This document shows positions 7,885-16,274 of a stretch of DNA of 64,000 nucleotides, piece by piece; within the stretch, counting starts at the first letter, position 1, and each line of letters begins with the position of its first letter. Made by a program: the position numbers and the translations under genes. The notes beneath the pieces are model-generated. The model had not been told where the DNA came from. It saw only the letters and a program-made list of their open reading frames with translations, and searched no databases. This DNA comes from Paralysiella testudinis (GTDB taxonomy: Bacteria > Pseudomonadota > Gammaproteobacteria > Burkholderiales > Neisseriaceae): assembly GCF_016894345.1 (NCBI RefSeq), contig NZ_CP069798.1, forward strand, positions 744,001-808,000, given 5' to 3'.

Positions 7885-8165
7885 AGCTCACCCCGCTGGC
7901 GCATGGCGGCAATGTCGGCGGGTTTGACTTGTTCGTATTCAACGGTCAGAAACGACGGTACATCAACAAGCGGAATATCGGAATAAATGGGAACTTTTGG
8001 AACGCCGCGGGCAGTATTAAATACGTAATCTGAGATTTCTTTATGATGTAAATTTGACCAAAATACTTTAACGCAAAAAAATTCAGATGGAGACAATTCA
8101 AAAAATAAAGCTGAAGCGTCCGCGGTTTTACGAAGAAAAAAACAAGGATATTGACGTTCTGACAT
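7881..8165 (-). CDS. Hypothetical early phage protein (94 aa), first gene of the phage block
   Basis: A GAGGGG ribosome site precedes the ATG at 8165. The protein starts MSERQYPCFFLR and ends with the soluble segment VEYEQVKPADIAAMRQRGEL. Its opening 'QYPC' resembles that of the opposite-strand 60-residue protein at 868-1050 (MEKQYPCILVQK), so the two may be distantly related. Function unknown. Confidence 0.6.
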   Translation of the reverse strand: MSERQYPCFFLRKTADASALFFELSPSEFFCVKVFWSNLHHKEISDYVFNTARGVPKVPIYSDIPLVDVPSFLTVEYEQVKPADIAAMRQRGEL

Positions 8166-8170
8166 GATTA

Positions 8171-8203
8171 AAGCCCCTCAACTTTAGGTAAGTAAAGGGG
8201 CTT
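8171..8203 (-). terminator. Hairpin between the clbS-like gene and the prophage
   Basis: AAGCCCCT pairs with AGGGGCTT around a 17-base loop in the 62-base gap. The tail on the minus strand is only weakly T-rich, so it may be an inefficient terminator for the clbS-like gene or part of the phage junction. Confidence 0.4.
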
Positions 8204-8227
8204 GGGAATTAAAAGAATTTAAGTTTG

Positions 8228-8830
8228 TCAAGACCCCTTGGATTGGGGGCTAATATATAAGGTAGCTTTATGCAATCCGCTATAAATCTTGTTGATGTCT
8301 ACAATTTTTTGATGTGCGGTTAATTTTTTGATTGCCCAATCATAATGGCTGGCAGTTGCGCTGACAAAATAGGCACCTAAGGTGCTGCCGCCCACCCATT
8401 GGAATGCGCCCTTGGCAAACAGTTCATTATCGGTAAACCGTTCTGCCAAATTTAATACTTGCTGATGGGATTGCGCCAGCATATCACTTGCTTTTTCCAA
8501 CGGGGTATTTTGATGTTGCTGCCAAAACATCCTATTCATTTCACCATAGGTTTTCCAGTTGTACGGGGGCGGCAGAAATGGTTTATTTTTGCCGTTTTGA
8601 TTTGCATCAACCCAATCAAGCAATAGCTGATGCCACTCATAAAGATGGATTAAAACATCGCGAAGATTTTTATCCCGTTGCCAATGGGCTTCTTTCTTGC
8701 GTTCATCTTTTGAAAAGTCGAAAGGGGTGGATAGTTCAGTATCGCTTAAATTGGTAATCAGCAAGTTGAGTTGTCGGTATTGGTTTTGTGCGGCATTGAG
8801 TAAGTCTGATTTTGTTGTTGCCCTTGCCAT
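8228..8830 (-). CDS. ClbS/DfsB-family four-helix bundle protein (DinB-like)
   Basis: The 200-residue protein has the ClbS/DfsB pattern: an N-terminal helix LLNAAQNQYRQLNLLI, the segment WQRDKNLRDVLIHLYEWHQLLLDW, then PPYNWKTYGEMN, and a late TLGAYFVSATASHYDWAIKKL. In the family ClbS is a cyclopropane hydrolase that protects colibactin producers, while most members have unknown roles. AAGGAG precedes the ATG by 8 bases. It lies alone beside the prophage edge and has its own uptake-sequence hairpin upstream. No colibactin-like cluster is in view, so a specific protective role is not supported. Confidence 0.8.
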   Translation of the reverse strand: MARATTKSDLLNAAQNQYRQLNLLITNLSDTELSTPFDFSKDERKKEAHWQRDKNLRDVLIHLYEWHQLLLDWVDANQNGKNKPFLPPPYNWKTYGEMNRMFWQQHQNTPLEKASDMLAQSHQQVLNLAERFTDNELFAKGAFQWVGGSTLGAYFVSATASHYDWAIKKLTAHQKIVDINKIYSGLHKATLYISPQSKGS

Positions 8831-8920
8831 GACATGCTCCTTTTTAAAAACTTGCTTGGAAAATAAGGCATTGTGCGCAATATTCTAATCAATTTTAATT
8901 TGATGGGTTTGAATCAAATC

Positions 8921-8962
8921 AAAAGGCTGCCTGAAAACTACGTTTTCAGGCAGCCTTGTTTT
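8921..8962. terminator. Inverted DUS pair acting as terminator
   Basis: AAAAGGCTGCCTGAAAA and its complement TTTTCAGGCAGCCTT are separated by a few bases, forming a hairpin with T run after the Yip1-like gene's upstream neighbour. Neisseriaceae commonly use paired uptake sequences as terminators. Confidence 0.65.
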
Positions 8963-8978
8963 AAGCCGCAAATGAATA

Positions 8979-9542
8979 TTATGGCTGCGGTGTTTGAGTG
9001 ATTTTCTGCATTTCGGCGGCCAGTGCTTGGATGTCGAGCCAGCCCATGGCGTTGAATATCATCAGCAGCAGGCTGCCGGCGAGCATCAGGATGATGAAAT
9101 AGGCAAGGTAGCCGAGCAATACTTTAAGGCCGCTTTGGCCGCTTAAGCGGGTGAGGCCGATGATTTGCACCACGAATATCCATGCTTGCCACAGGGTGCC
9201 CACCAAGCCGAGGTGTTGCGGCCAGTAGAGCATGGCAATCAGTGGGGCGGCCAAGAGCTCGGTCATGGCGATAAAGCCGTAGAGCTGCATTTTGGGTGCG
9301 CCGTAGTAATGCAATACCTTGGCCATGATGGTGCTGAGTACCGCCCATTTGAGGATGGTGAGTGCCACGCCAAAGGCTAGGGCACCGGTGTGGCTGCCAA
9401 ATAAGGGCGCCATGGCGGCGGCGTTGATGGCGCCCACCACCAGCAAGGCGCCGATAATTACCGCCGGATTGTAGCGGTAGTGTGCGGCAGGGTGAAAGCG
9501 TAGGCGCAGGGCGGCCAGGGCGTCGAGGAAGAGGGTGTACAT
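8979..9542 (-). CDS. Yip1-like polytopic membrane protein
   Basis: A 187-residue protein with five hydrophobic segments (about 28-48, 55-75, 88-108, 118-135, 145-168) and short loops, the layout of the Yip1 domain family. Its ATG shares one base with the purU stop (TGATG), so the two are probably co-translated. Role unknown. The family name is by overall pattern only. Confidence 0.6.
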   Translation of the reverse strand: MYTLFLDALAALRLRFHPAAHYRYNPAVIIGALLVVGAINAAAMAPLFGSHTGALAFGVALTILKWAVLSTIMAKVLHYYGAPKMQLYGFIAMTELLAAPLIAMLYWPQHLGLVGTLWQAWIFVVQIIGLTRLSGQSGLKVLLGYLAYFIILMLAGSLLLMIFNAMGWLDIQALAAEMQKITQTPQP

Positions 9543-10414
9543 CAGTCGAATACCACCGTACGGTTGTTATAGGATAAAACGCGGCTTTGCAAATGCCATT
9601 TTACGGCGCGGCTGAGCACCACTTTTTCTAAATCGCGGCCTTTTTCGGCCAAATCAGCCACGTTGTCGCGATGGGATACGCGGGTCACTTCTTGCTCGAT
9701 AATCGGCCCTTCGTCCAAATCGTTGGTGACGTAGTGGCTGGTGGCGCCAATCAGTTTAACGCCGCGGGCATGGGCGCGGTGATAGGGGCGGGCGCCGTCA
9801 AACGCGGGCAAAAAGCTGTGGTGGATGTTGATAATGCGGTTGGGGTAGGCGGCCACAAACGCGGGCGACAATACCTGCATATAGCGTGCTAACACAATCA
9901 CATCCACCGCCGCTTCTTGCAGCAGCGCCAGTTGGGTGGCTTCGGCCTGTGCTTTGGTGTCGGCGCTCACCGGAATATGGTAGAAGGGGATGCCGTTGTA
10001 TTCAACCAAGTGGCGCATGGATTCGTGATTGCCGATGACCAAGGGAATGTCGCAGCCCAATTCGCCGATGCGGTAGCGGTGCATTAAGTCGACCAGGCAA
10101 TGTTCGTATTGTGATACAAACACCGCCATGCGCGGGCGTTTGTCGGACACATGCAATTGCCACTGCATTTGCCGCACCTCGGCAATGGGAGAAAAGGCTG
10201 CCTGAAAGCGGTTGATGGGCAAATCAAAACCAGCCAAATCCCACTCCACCCGCATTAGGAAGCGGTTTTCTTCGGCGTCTTGGTGTTGGTCGGCATGGAG
10301 GATGTTGGCGTTGTGTTGCAGCAAAAATTGGGCAATGGCGGCCACCAGACCTTTTTGGTCGGGGGCATTAATCAGCAGGGTGGCGCTGTGGCGGGGCGGG
10401 TTGGATGGGTTCAT
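9542..10414 (-). CDS. purU: Formyltetrahydrofolate deformylase
   Basis: Hydrolyses 10-formyl-THF to THF and formate, balancing one-carbon units. The N-terminal ACT domain (LLINAPDQKGLVAAIAQFL, residues about 13-31) is followed by a formyltransferase fold with PLVIGNHESMRHLVE, IINIHHSFLPAFDGARPYH (His and Asn of the active site, about 197-215) and NDLDEGPIIEQE with the catalytic Asp. At 290 residues it is of normal length. It sits with folD, whose product feeds the same folate pool, 38 bases away. Confidence 0.96.
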   Translation of the reverse strand: MNPSNPPRHSATLLINAPDQKGLVAAIAQFLLQHNANILHADQHQDAEENRFLMRVEWDLAGFDLPINRFQAAFSPIAEVRQMQWQLHVSDKRPRMAVFVSQYEHCLVDLMHRYRIGELGCDIPLVIGNHESMRHLVEYNGIPFYHIPVSADTKAQAEATQLALLQEAAVDVIVLARYMQVLSPAFVAAYPNRIINIHHSFLPAFDGARPYHRAHARGVKLIGATSHYVTNDLDEGPIIEQEVTRVSHRDNVADLAEKGRDLEKVVLSRAVKWHLQSRVLSYNNRTVVFD

Positions 10415-10452
10415 ATTGGTGTTGGGATAGGGCAGGGTTTCAGGTAGCCTTT

Positions 10453-11313
10453 TTAAATCGTTTGGTCGTGCATTTGGGCGGCGGCGAGGGTGTTTTCCAA
10501 TAAGGTGGCGATGGTCATCGGCCCCACGCCGCCGGGCACGGGGGTAATCATGGCGGCGCGCTCTTTGGCAACGTCAAATTCCACATCGCCGCACAGCTTG
10601 CCGTTGGGCAGGCGGTTGATGCCCACGTCGATCACCACGGCGCCCGGTTTAATCCATTCGCCTTTCACAAAGTTGGGAATGCCCACGCCCACCACCACAA
10701 TATCGGCGGCGGCCACTTCGGCGGCCAGGTTTTGCGTGGCGCTGTGGCAAATGGTTACGGTGGCGCGTGCCAACAATAATTCCAGTGCTTGCGGGCGGCC
10801 CACAATATTGGATGCGCCCACCACCACCGCTTTTTTGCCCACCACATCCACGCCGCAGCTGGCGAGCAGGGTCATCACGCCTTTGGGGGTGCACGGGCGC
10901 ATCAGTGGCATTTTTACCGCCAAACGCCCCACATTGTAGGGGTGGAAGCCGTCTACATCTTTGTGCGGCACAATGCGCTCCAGCACATGCTGGCTGTCGA
11001 TGTGCTCCGGCAGCGGCAGTTGCACCAAAATGCCGTCAACGCTGTTGTCGGCATTCATTTCGTCAATCAGTGCCAGCAGCTCGGCTTCGGGCGTGCTTTC
11101 AGGCAGCTCGTAAGAGCGTGAATCGAAGCCCACTTTTTCACAGGCCAGCTTTTTGTTGCGCACATACACTGCGCTGGCCGGATCATGCCCCACCAGCACC
11201 ACCGCCAAACAGGGTGCGCGCAGGCCTTGTGCCTGGCGGCCGGTAACGGCTTTGGCCACCACGGCCAGGCGTTGTTGGGAAATCTGTTTACCGTCGATGA
11301 TTTGGGCTGTCAT
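10453..11313 (-). CDS. folD: Bifunctional methylenetetrahydrofolate dehydrogenase / cyclohydrolase
   Basis: The ATG at 11311-11313 ([12 protein letters not shown]) gives 286 residues, the usual FolD length; the open frame continues upstream through the tRNA cluster but that is spurious. Motifs include [14 protein letters not shown] (catalytic Lys), [12 protein letters not shown], the Rossmann segment [20 protein letters not shown] and the C-terminal [19 protein letters not shown]. It interconverts 5,10-methylene-, methenyl- and 10-formyl-THF in the cytosol. A variant uptake sequence (AGGCTACCTGAA, complement at 10439-10450) follows the stop. Confidence 0.96.
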   Translation of the reverse strand: MTAQIIDGKQISQQRLAVVAKAVTGRQAQGLRAPCLAVVLVGHDPASAVYVRNKKLACEKVGFDSRSYELPESTPEAELLALIDEMNADNSVDGILVQLPLPEHIDSQHVLERIVPHKDVDGFHPYNVGRLAVKMPLMRPCTPKGVMTLLASCGVDVVGKKAVVVGASNIVGRPQALELLLARATVTICHSATQNLAAEVAAADIVVVGVGIPNFVKGEWIKPGAVVIDVGINRLPNGKLCGDVEFDVAKERAAMITPVPGGVGPMTIATLLENTLAAAQMHDQTI

Positions 11314-11556
11314 AGGGCGGGCTTTCAATGGGTGGGCAATCGATAAAGCGCAGATGCTGGCGTTGCATTGCACAAAACGGTGTATTGTCGCATTTTTTGC
11401 CTTGGCTTTCATCTTGGATTTTAGGCTGCCTGAAACGTGGCATTCTTGGCTGAGCTTATTTGTGCCGGATTTAAGCATACGGCTGGCGTTTTTAACCACA
11501 CGGTATTGTTGCCATGAGTGGTTGCAAAAAATCTGCAAAAAAGCCGCATCGAGTGC

Positions 11557-11585
11557 TTGACGGGCATACAGCCCGCGGGTATAGT
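11557..11585 (+). promoter_or_regulatory. Sigma-70 promoter of the tRNA Pro-Arg-His cluster
   Basis: TTGACG (11557-11562), a 17-base spacer and TATAGT (11580-11585) lie 13 bases before the tRNA-Pro gene. The spacer contains a GC-rich inverted repeat (GCCCGCGGG), and a GC-rich stretch near the start site would fit stringent control. Confidence 0.8.
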
Positions 11586-11598
11586 TCGCATCTCTCGT

Positions 11599-11676
11599 CG
11601 GGGTGTAGCGCAGCCTGGTTAGCGCATCTGCTTTGGGAGCAGAGGGTCGTGAGTTCGAATCCCACCACCCCGACCA
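11599..11676 (+). tRNA. tRNA-Pro (TGG)
   Basis: Cloverleaf with acceptor CGGGGTG/CACCCCG, anticodon loop TTTGGGA (anticodon TGG), T loop TTCGAAT and encoded CCA. Confidence 0.95.
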
Positions 11677-11706
11677 CAGCATAGCCCAACCCCAGCCAAG
11701 GTTAGA

Positions 11707-11783
11707 GCGCCCGTAGCTCAACCGGATAGAGCACCGGCCTTCTAAGCCGGGGGTTACAGGTTCGATTCCTGTCGGGCGTGCCA
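11707..11783 (+). tRNA. tRNA-Arg (TCT)
   Basis: Acceptor GCGCCCG/CGGGCGT, anticodon loop CTTCTAA (anticodon TCT), T loop TTCGATT and encoded CCA. 30 bases after tRNA-Pro. Confidence 0.96.
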
Positions 11784-11800
11784 AAGATTTCGTTTTCAGT

Positions 11801-11877
11801 GGTGGTTGTAGCTCAGTTGGTAGAGCCCTGGATTGTGATTCCAGTGGTCGTGGGTTCGAGCCCCATCAGCCACCCCA
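11801..11877 (+). tRNA. tRNA-His (GTG)
   Basis: Contains the extra 5' G (-1) opposite discriminator C, acceptor GTGGTTG/CAGCCAC, anticodon loop TTGTGAT (GTG) and encoded CCA. Confidence 0.96.
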
Positions 11878-11881
11878 GATT

Positions 11882-11916
11882 AAAAAAGCCCGAGTGCAGA
11901 CCACTCGGGCTTTTTT
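11882..11916 (+). terminator. Rho-independent terminator of the tRNA cluster
   Basis: AAAAAAGCCCGAGTG pairs with CACTCGGGCTTTTTT around a 5-base loop, 5 bases after tRNA-His. Confidence 0.92.
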
Positions 11917-11942
11917 ACCGTTTGCGTAAAGTGGCTATTGTT

Positions 11943-13100
11943 ATGAACAAACCCCTCACCATTGCTTTGTGTGCCGGCGAAGCCTCCGGCGATTTGCTGG
12001 GCGCGCATTTGATGGCGGCGATTAAGGCGCGTTGCCCGCAGGTGCGCTTTGTGGGCATTGGCGGCCCGCGCATGTTGGCCGAAGGCATCAACAGCTTATA
12101 CGAGCAAGAAAAACTGGCGGTGCGCGGCTTTGCCGAAGTGATTAAAAGGCTGCCTGAAATTTGGCGCATCCGCCAAGGCTTGGTGCGTGACTTAACCGCG
12201 CTGCGCCCGGATGTGTTTGTGGGCATTGATGCACCCGATTTTAATTTGGGCGTGGCCGCCAAGCTCAAAGCCGCCGGTATCCGCACCGTGCATTATGTGA
12301 GCCCGTCGGTATGGGCGTGGCGGCGCGAGCGGGTGGCCAAAATTGTGCACCAAGTAGACGAGGTGCTGTGTTTGTTTCCAATGGAGCCGCCCTTGTATGA
12401 AGCGGCGGGCGGGCGGGCGCAGTTTGTGGGCCATCCTTTGGCGCAAACCTTGCCGGTGGTGGCCGACAAAGCCGCTGCACGGGCGCGGCTGAAATTGGCC
12501 GACGATGTGCCGGTGTTTGCGCTGATGCCGGGCAGCCGCGTGAGTGAAATCGATTATATGGCACCGCTGTTTTTTCAGGCAGCCTTGCTGATGTTGCGCG
12601 ATTATCCGCAGGCGCGCTTTGTGTTGCCGCTGGCCACTGCGGCCACCCGCACCCGTGTGCAGGCTTTATTGGCCACGCCGCTATATGAACAACTGCCGCT
12701 GCAATTGCTGTCGGGTAAGGCCGATTTGGCCTGTACCGCCGCCGATGCGGTGCTGGTGGCCAGCGGCACCGCCACGTTGGAAGTGGCTTTGTGCAAACGG
12801 CCGATGGTAATCAGCTATAAAATTTCACCGCTCACCTATGCTTATGTGAGGCGTAAAATCAAGGTGCCGTATGTGGGGCTGCCCAATGTATTGCTGGGGC
12901 GCATGGCGGTGCCGGAGCTGCTGCAACACGATGCCACGCCGGAAAAACTGGCCGCCGCCATGCTGGCTTGGTATCGCGCCCCCGCCGAAGTGGCCGCGCT
13001 GGAACAGGCGTTTACCGATTTGCATTTGCTGCTGAAGCAAGACACCGCCGCCTTGGCCGCCGATGCGGTGTTGCGCCACGCCCAAGGTGCGGCGGCATGA
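11943..13100 (+). CDS. lpxB: Lipid-A-disaccharide synthase
   Basis: Start ATG at 11943 ([17 protein letters not shown]) gives 385 residues, normal for LpxB; the frame's upstream extension runs into tRNA-His. GT19 features are [14 protein letters not shown] at the N-terminus, [25 protein letters not shown] and [10 protein letters not shown], with the donor-site region [10 protein letters not shown] near residue 280. It joins UDP-diacylglucosamine and lipid X in the inner-membrane/cytosol face, so the organism makes lipid A. Its stop overlaps rnhB by four bases. Confidence 0.97.
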   Translation: MNKPLTIALCAGEASGDLLGAHLMAAIKARCPQVRFVGIGGPRMLAEGINSLYEQEKLAVRGFAEVIKRLPEIWRIRQGLVRDLTALRPDVFVGIDAPDFNLGVAAKLKAAGIRTVHYVSPSVWAWRRERVAKIVHQVDEVLCLFPMEPPLYEAAGGRAQFVGHPLAQTLPVVADKAAARARLKLADDVPVFALMPGSRVSEIDYMAPLFFQAALLMLRDYPQARFVLPLATAATRTRVQALLATPLYEQLPLQLLSGKADLACTAADAVLVASGTATLEVALCKRPMVISYKISPLTYAYVRRKIKVPYVGLPNVLLGRMAVPELLQHDATPEKLAAAMLAWYRAPAEVAALEQAFTDLHLLLKQDTAALAADAVLRHAQGAAA

Positions 13101-13708
13101 CGGTGTATGCGGTGTTGCCGCAACATGCCGGGGTAGACGAAGCCGGGCGCGGCCCCTTGGTGGGTAGCGTGTTTGCGGCGGCGGTGATGCTGCCTGCCGA
13201 TTATGATTTGCCCGGCTTGACCGATTCTAAAAAACTGAGCGAGCATCGGCGCGACACATTGGCGGTGCAGATTCGGGCGCAAGCCTTGGCTTGGAGCGTG
13301 GCGGCGGCGGATGTAGCCGAAATTGCCCGATACAATATTCTGCATGCCACGCTGTTGGCGATGCGCCGCGCGGTGACCGGTTTAAATAGGCTGCCTGAAA
13401 AAGTGTGGGTCGACGGCAACCGCACTCCCCCCGATTTGCCCATGCCCGCCGAAGCGGTGGTGCAGGGCGACGGCAAAATCGCCGCCATTTCCGCCGCCTC
13501 TATTTTGGCTAAAACCGCACGCGATGCAGAAATGTATGCGCTGGATGCGCAATACCCGCAATACGGCTTTGCCCGCCACAAAGGCTATGGCACGGCGGCG
13601 CATTTGGCGGCATTACAACAGCATGGCGTGCTGCCGCAACATCGGGCGGATTTTGCGCCGGTGCGGGCGCTGTTGGCGCAAGGGCGGTTGTTTGAGAAGT
13701 TGGATTGA
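13097..13708 (+). CDS. rnhB: Ribonuclease HII
   Basis: The ATG at 13097 overlaps the lpxB TGA as ATGA, giving 203 residues; the open frame extends further upstream inside lpxB. Catalytic motifs are [12 protein letters not shown] (Asp-Glu), [11 protein letters not shown] and [12 protein letters not shown], and [12 protein letters not shown]. It removes RNA from RNA-DNA hybrids and single ribonucleotides. lpxB-rnhB is a widespread gene order in proteobacteria. Confidence 0.96.
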   Translation: MTVYAVLPQHAGVDEAGRGPLVGSVFAAAVMLPADYDLPGLTDSKKLSEHRRDTLAVQIRAQALAWSVAAADVAEIARYNILHATLLAMRRAVTGLNRLPEKVWVDGNRTPPDLPMPAEAVVQGDGKIAAISAASILAKTARDAEMYALDAQYPQYGFARHKGYGTAAHLAALQQHGVLPQHRADFAPVRALLAQGRLFEKLD

Positions 13709-13730
13709 AGTGGGGTTGGTAAAACAAAAA

Positions 13731-13760
13731 AAGCTTTCAGGCTGCCTGAAAGCTTTTTTG
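13731..13760. terminator. Bidirectional DUS-based terminator between rnhB and dksA
   Basis: AAGCTTTCAGGC and GCCTGAAAGCTT are complementary with runs of A before and T after, centred on an uptake sequence; it can serve both convergent genes. Confidence 0.85.
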
Positions 13761-13783
13761 TTATTGCTGATAACAGCGCCGAT

Positions 13784-14200
13784 TTAGTCGGCAAACTGTT
13801 TTTTCATCCGTTCGCGCCGCTCTTGCGCTTCTACCGAGAAGGTGGCGGTGGGGCGGGCGAGCAGGCGTTTGAGGCCGATGGGCTCGCCCGTATCTTGGCA
13901 GAAGCCGTATTCGCCTTCGTCGATTTGGCGCAGCGAAGCCTGGATTTTGTTGAGCAGTTTGCGCTCGCGGTCGCGGGTGCGCAATTCCAGCGCATACTCT
14001 TCTTCCAAAGTAGCGCGGTCAGCCGGGTCGGGCGTGGCGTCTTGCTCTTGCAAATGGCCGGTGGTGGCCGACGCATTGCTGATCAGCTCTTCTTGCAGCT
14101 TCAACAGCAATTCGCGGAAGAACTCCTGCTGCGCTTCGTTCATATACTCTTCTTCAGGGCCACTCCAGTGGAGGATGTCTTGTTCTGTGAGTTTTGTCAT
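13784..14200 (-). CDS. dksA: RNA polymerase-binding transcription factor DksA (Cys-poor form)
   Basis: A 138-residue protein with the coiled-coil and globular layout of DksA: DPADRATLEEEYALELRTRD (residues about 57-76, holding the coiled-coil tip Asp residues), LLNKIQASLRQIDEGEYGFC and TGEPIGLKRLLARPTA. It binds the RNA polymerase secondary channel and works with ppGpp. Only one Cys (YGFC) of the classical four zinc ligands is present; Q, T and V/E occupy the others. Related neisserial DksA proteins are similar, so this is probably a natural non-zinc form. Confidence 0.95.
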   Translation of the reverse strand: MTKLTEQDILHWSGPEEEYMNEAQQEFFRELLLKLQEELISNASATTGHLQEQDATPDPADRATLEEEYALELRTRDRERKLLNKIQASLRQIDEGEYGFCQDTGEPIGLKRLLARPTATFSVEAQERRERMKKQFAD

Positions 14201-14322
14201 CGTGCGGTCTTTCTCAAATCAATGCTTGTGAACGGTTGTTTCAGGCAGCCTTTATTGGGTTAGGCCATGTATTCACAAGCTTATTTTGTCAAGCTGCTAC
14301 GGAGCGCCTGTTGATTATCTTT

Positions 14323-14480
14323 TATAGTGAAATGCATAACGAAGTGCTACGGCGTTGCTGCGCCTTAGCGCAAAGTGAACGATTTTGTACGGCGCCAAAG
14401 CGCCAACAAACTCTGTTCCGTACTATCTGTACTGTCTGCGGCTTCGCGCCTTGTATCACTTCATTCTTCATTTCACTATA
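14323..14480. repeat. Correia-like element, full length (158 bp)
   Basis: Starts TATAGTGAAATG and ends CATTTCACTATA. The interior carries the Correia-type core (GCGCCTTAGCGCAAAGTGAACGA, GGCGCCAAAGCGCC, CTGTTCCGTACTA, GTACTGTCTGCGG). A partial second right end, TTATTTCACTATA, follows directly. It lies upstream of dksA in the 560-base gap to yggT; the rest of this gap, 14494-14694, shows no gene. Confidence 0.85.
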
Positions 14481-14694
14481 TTATTTCACTATATTGTGCC
14501 GTTTTCAGCACATAAACAGGCTCATGCTGCGTTAAAAATGCGCGCCAAAGGGGGCTTTGGTTGTGCTTTTTGCCTTGCCTGTGCCTGCTTCTGTACTAAA
14601 AACAGCTACAAAAAAGACAATAAACAGGCTCTGAAAAGTGCGGGCATCATAGCACGAATTACCGCAGGCACCAGTATTTTGTGAATAGGGCGCG

Positions 14695-14764
14695 TATACC
14701 AATCCTAAAAAAGTAAGATAACCAGGCGAGCCAACGCAGTTAGATTGTTTTTTAGGATTGGTAT
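14695..14764. repeat. Correia-like element, short deleted form (70 bp)
   Basis: Arms TATACCAATCCTAAAAAA and TTTTTTAGGATTGGTA flank a remnant core GGCGAGCCAACGCAGTTAGA. It abuts the yggT stop codon. Confidence 0.8.
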
Positions 14765-15330
14765 TAACGCAGCAACCACAGATTGAGCTGCATCATCACT
14801 TGCGGGGCAAAATGGCTCAGCCACAACCATAAGGCCAGCACCAATACGGTGGCAGAAAAATCCATGCGGCCGATACGCAAAAAGGCAAACGGGCGTGTGA
14901 GCGGATCAAAAATACGCTGCAACACCGGCATAATCGGCGCGGCGGGTGCGGCAAAGCTCAACATCATGCGCAACACCAAGCCCAGCAATAAGGTGTAGGC
15001 CAAAGCTTTGAGCGCCGAAAACACGGTAAACAGCACATTGGCGGCCACCAGCTTGGCGCTGATTTGGATTTCAGGCAGCCCCAACAACATGGCGGCGGTG
15101 TAGGCAAGGTAATACACCAACAGCACCGCCAGCACACAAGCGCTGTCCCAACGGCCTAAGGGCGGCGCCAGTTTGCGCAAGGGTTTAATCAGCCAGTCGG
15201 TGCTGCTGCGGCAGAATTCGGCCAAGGGCTGTTTGTAGTGCAATTGCCCCCATTGCAACAACATGCGCGCCAAGCACACAATCGCCAATACATCGGCCAG
15301 CAATAAAATCACTTTGCTCAACAGAGGCAT
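14764..15330 (-). CDS. YggT-family membrane protein
   Basis: 188 residues containing two YggT repeats, each with two membrane spans: about 8-28 and 66-88 in the first, about 95-120 and 160-180 in the second, with FCRSSTDWLIKPLRKLAPP and LQRIFDPLTRPFAFLRIG as the paired amphipathic motifs. The family is linked to osmotic tolerance and, in some bacteria, to membrane organisation near cell division. Its ATG overlaps the proC stop by one base (TAATG); proC-yggT is a conserved pair. Confidence 0.88.
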   Translation of the reverse strand: MPLLSKVILLLADVLAIVCLARMLLQWGQLHYKQPLAEFCRSSTDWLIKPLRKLAPPLGRWDSACVLAVLLVYYLAYTAAMLLGLPEIQISAKLVAANVLFTVFSALKALAYTLLLGLVLRMMLSFAAPAAPIMPVLQRIFDPLTRPFAFLRIGRMDFSATVLVLALWLWLSHFAPQVMMQLNLWLLR

Positions 15331-16142
15331 TAGCGCACCTCCTGAGTATCGGCGGCAAACTGTAAACCCAAGGCGCGGGAACGCGCCACGCAGGCGGCCA
15401 CGCCCTCGGCAATGGCTTCGGCCACATGATGCTGCCTGAAGGTTTCGATGGCTTCGTGGGTGGTGCCGCCTTTGGAGGTGACATTTTGCTGCAGCTGGGC
15501 AAAATCGGTGTCGGCTGCGGCGGCCAGTGCCACCGCTCCGTTAAACGTGGCCAAGCTTAAACGGCGGGCTTCGGCGGCATCAAAGCCTTGTGCCTGCGCG
15601 GCTTGTTGCAAGGCATTGAGCAGGTAAAACACATAAGCGGGGCCGCTGCCGCAAATGCCGACGATGCGGTGCATATCGTCTTCTTCAGGCAGCCACAGCA
15701 CTTGGCCGGTGGTGCGCATCAGCGTTTCGGTAAAGGCTTTGTCGGCAGCGCTGATGTGTGCGGGCGCATACAGCCCGGCCATGCCCATGCCCACTTGGCC
15801 GGGGGTGTTGGGCATGATGCGTATAATGCGCGTGCTGCCGCCCAGCCAGCGGCTTAAGGTGGCGGTGGTCAAGCCGGCGGCCACGCTGAGCACCAACGCG
15901 CCACCGGTGTCGATACCGGCGGTGGCCGCCTGCATGTCTTGCGGCTTTACCGCCAGCACCAACACATCATCGGCATTGAGCGCGGGCAGGGTGGATGAGA
16001 TGGCCACGCCGTAGCGCTCGGCCAATTGCTGTTGTTTGGCGGCATTGCGCCCCACCACATGAATGGCATAGCCGCCGTGGCGCACCATACCGGCAATAAT
16101 GGCGGCGGCCATATTGCCGCCGCCGAGGAAGTAAACTGTCAT
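15330..16142 (-). CDS. proC: Pyrroline-5-carboxylate reductase
   Basis: Start ATG at 16142 (MTVYFLGGGNMAAAII) gives 270 residues, typical for ProC; an upstream TTG in frame is less likely. The Rossmann motif GGGNMA, VLAVKPQDM, RIIRIMPNTPGQVGMGM and the C-terminal NVTSKGGTTHEAIETF segment identify it. It makes L-proline from pyrroline-5-carboxylate using NAD(P)H. Many coding uptake-sequence cores are present. Confidence 0.96.
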   Translation of the reverse strand: MTVYFLGGGNMAAAIIAGMVRHGGYAIHVVGRNAAKQQQLAERYGVAISSTLPALNADDVLVLAVKPQDMQAATAGIDTGGALVLSVAAGLTTATLSRWLGGSTRIIRIMPNTPGQVGMGMAGLYAPAHISAADKAFTETLMRTTGQVLWLPEEDDMHRIVGICGSGPAYVFYLLNALQQAAQAQGFDAAEARRLSLATFNGAVALAAAADTDFAQLQQNVTSKGGTTHEAIETFRQHHVAEAIAEGVAACVARSRALGLQFAADTQEVR

Positions 16143-16274
16143 GGTGTTCAATCTCTATTTTTAAATAATGTGTGTTGGCTTGGTATTTCAGGCAGCCTTG
16201 AGTTAAATGGGCACGCCATTTCAGTTATCAACTGAAGCGACAGATTCATTTTATTAAAGGCTGCCTGAAAAGAC

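Larger units (their letters stand above)
1..8165 (-). mobile_element. Filamentous (inovirus-like) prophage, left edge cut by the window
   Basis: A run of compact minus-strand genes has the order typical of Neisseria Nf/MDA-type filamentous phages: two small early genes, a Rep_trans replication initiator, a ssDNA-binding-type protein, tiny membrane proteins, a major coat protein with signal peptide, a TspB-like adsorption protein, a DUF2523-type minor coat protein, a Zot-like assembly ATPase, and then an IS110/Piv-type recombinase in the same orientation. Neighbouring genes overlap by ATGA or single bases. The right limit is set by the first phage gene at 8165, before the clbS-like gene. No attachment repeat could be identified, and the left end lies outside the window. 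Confidence 0.88.

Noticed and set aside
7592..7942. 116-aa frame overlapping the 98-aa early phage gene
   Set aside because: It lacks the ATGA overlaps with both neighbours that support the 98-aa frame; not fully excluded.
11314..11784. Upstream extension of the folD frame
   Set aside because: It runs through the tRNA-Arg and tRNA-Pro genes; FolD homology begins at the ATG at 11313.
14323..14480. Genes predicted in the dksA-yggT gap
   Set aside because: The frames at 14194-14535 and 14385-14684 overlap the Correia-like element and have no ribosome site.
16143..16151. TTG start three codons upstream for proC
   Set aside because: The ATG at 16142 gives the normal ProC N-terminus and length.
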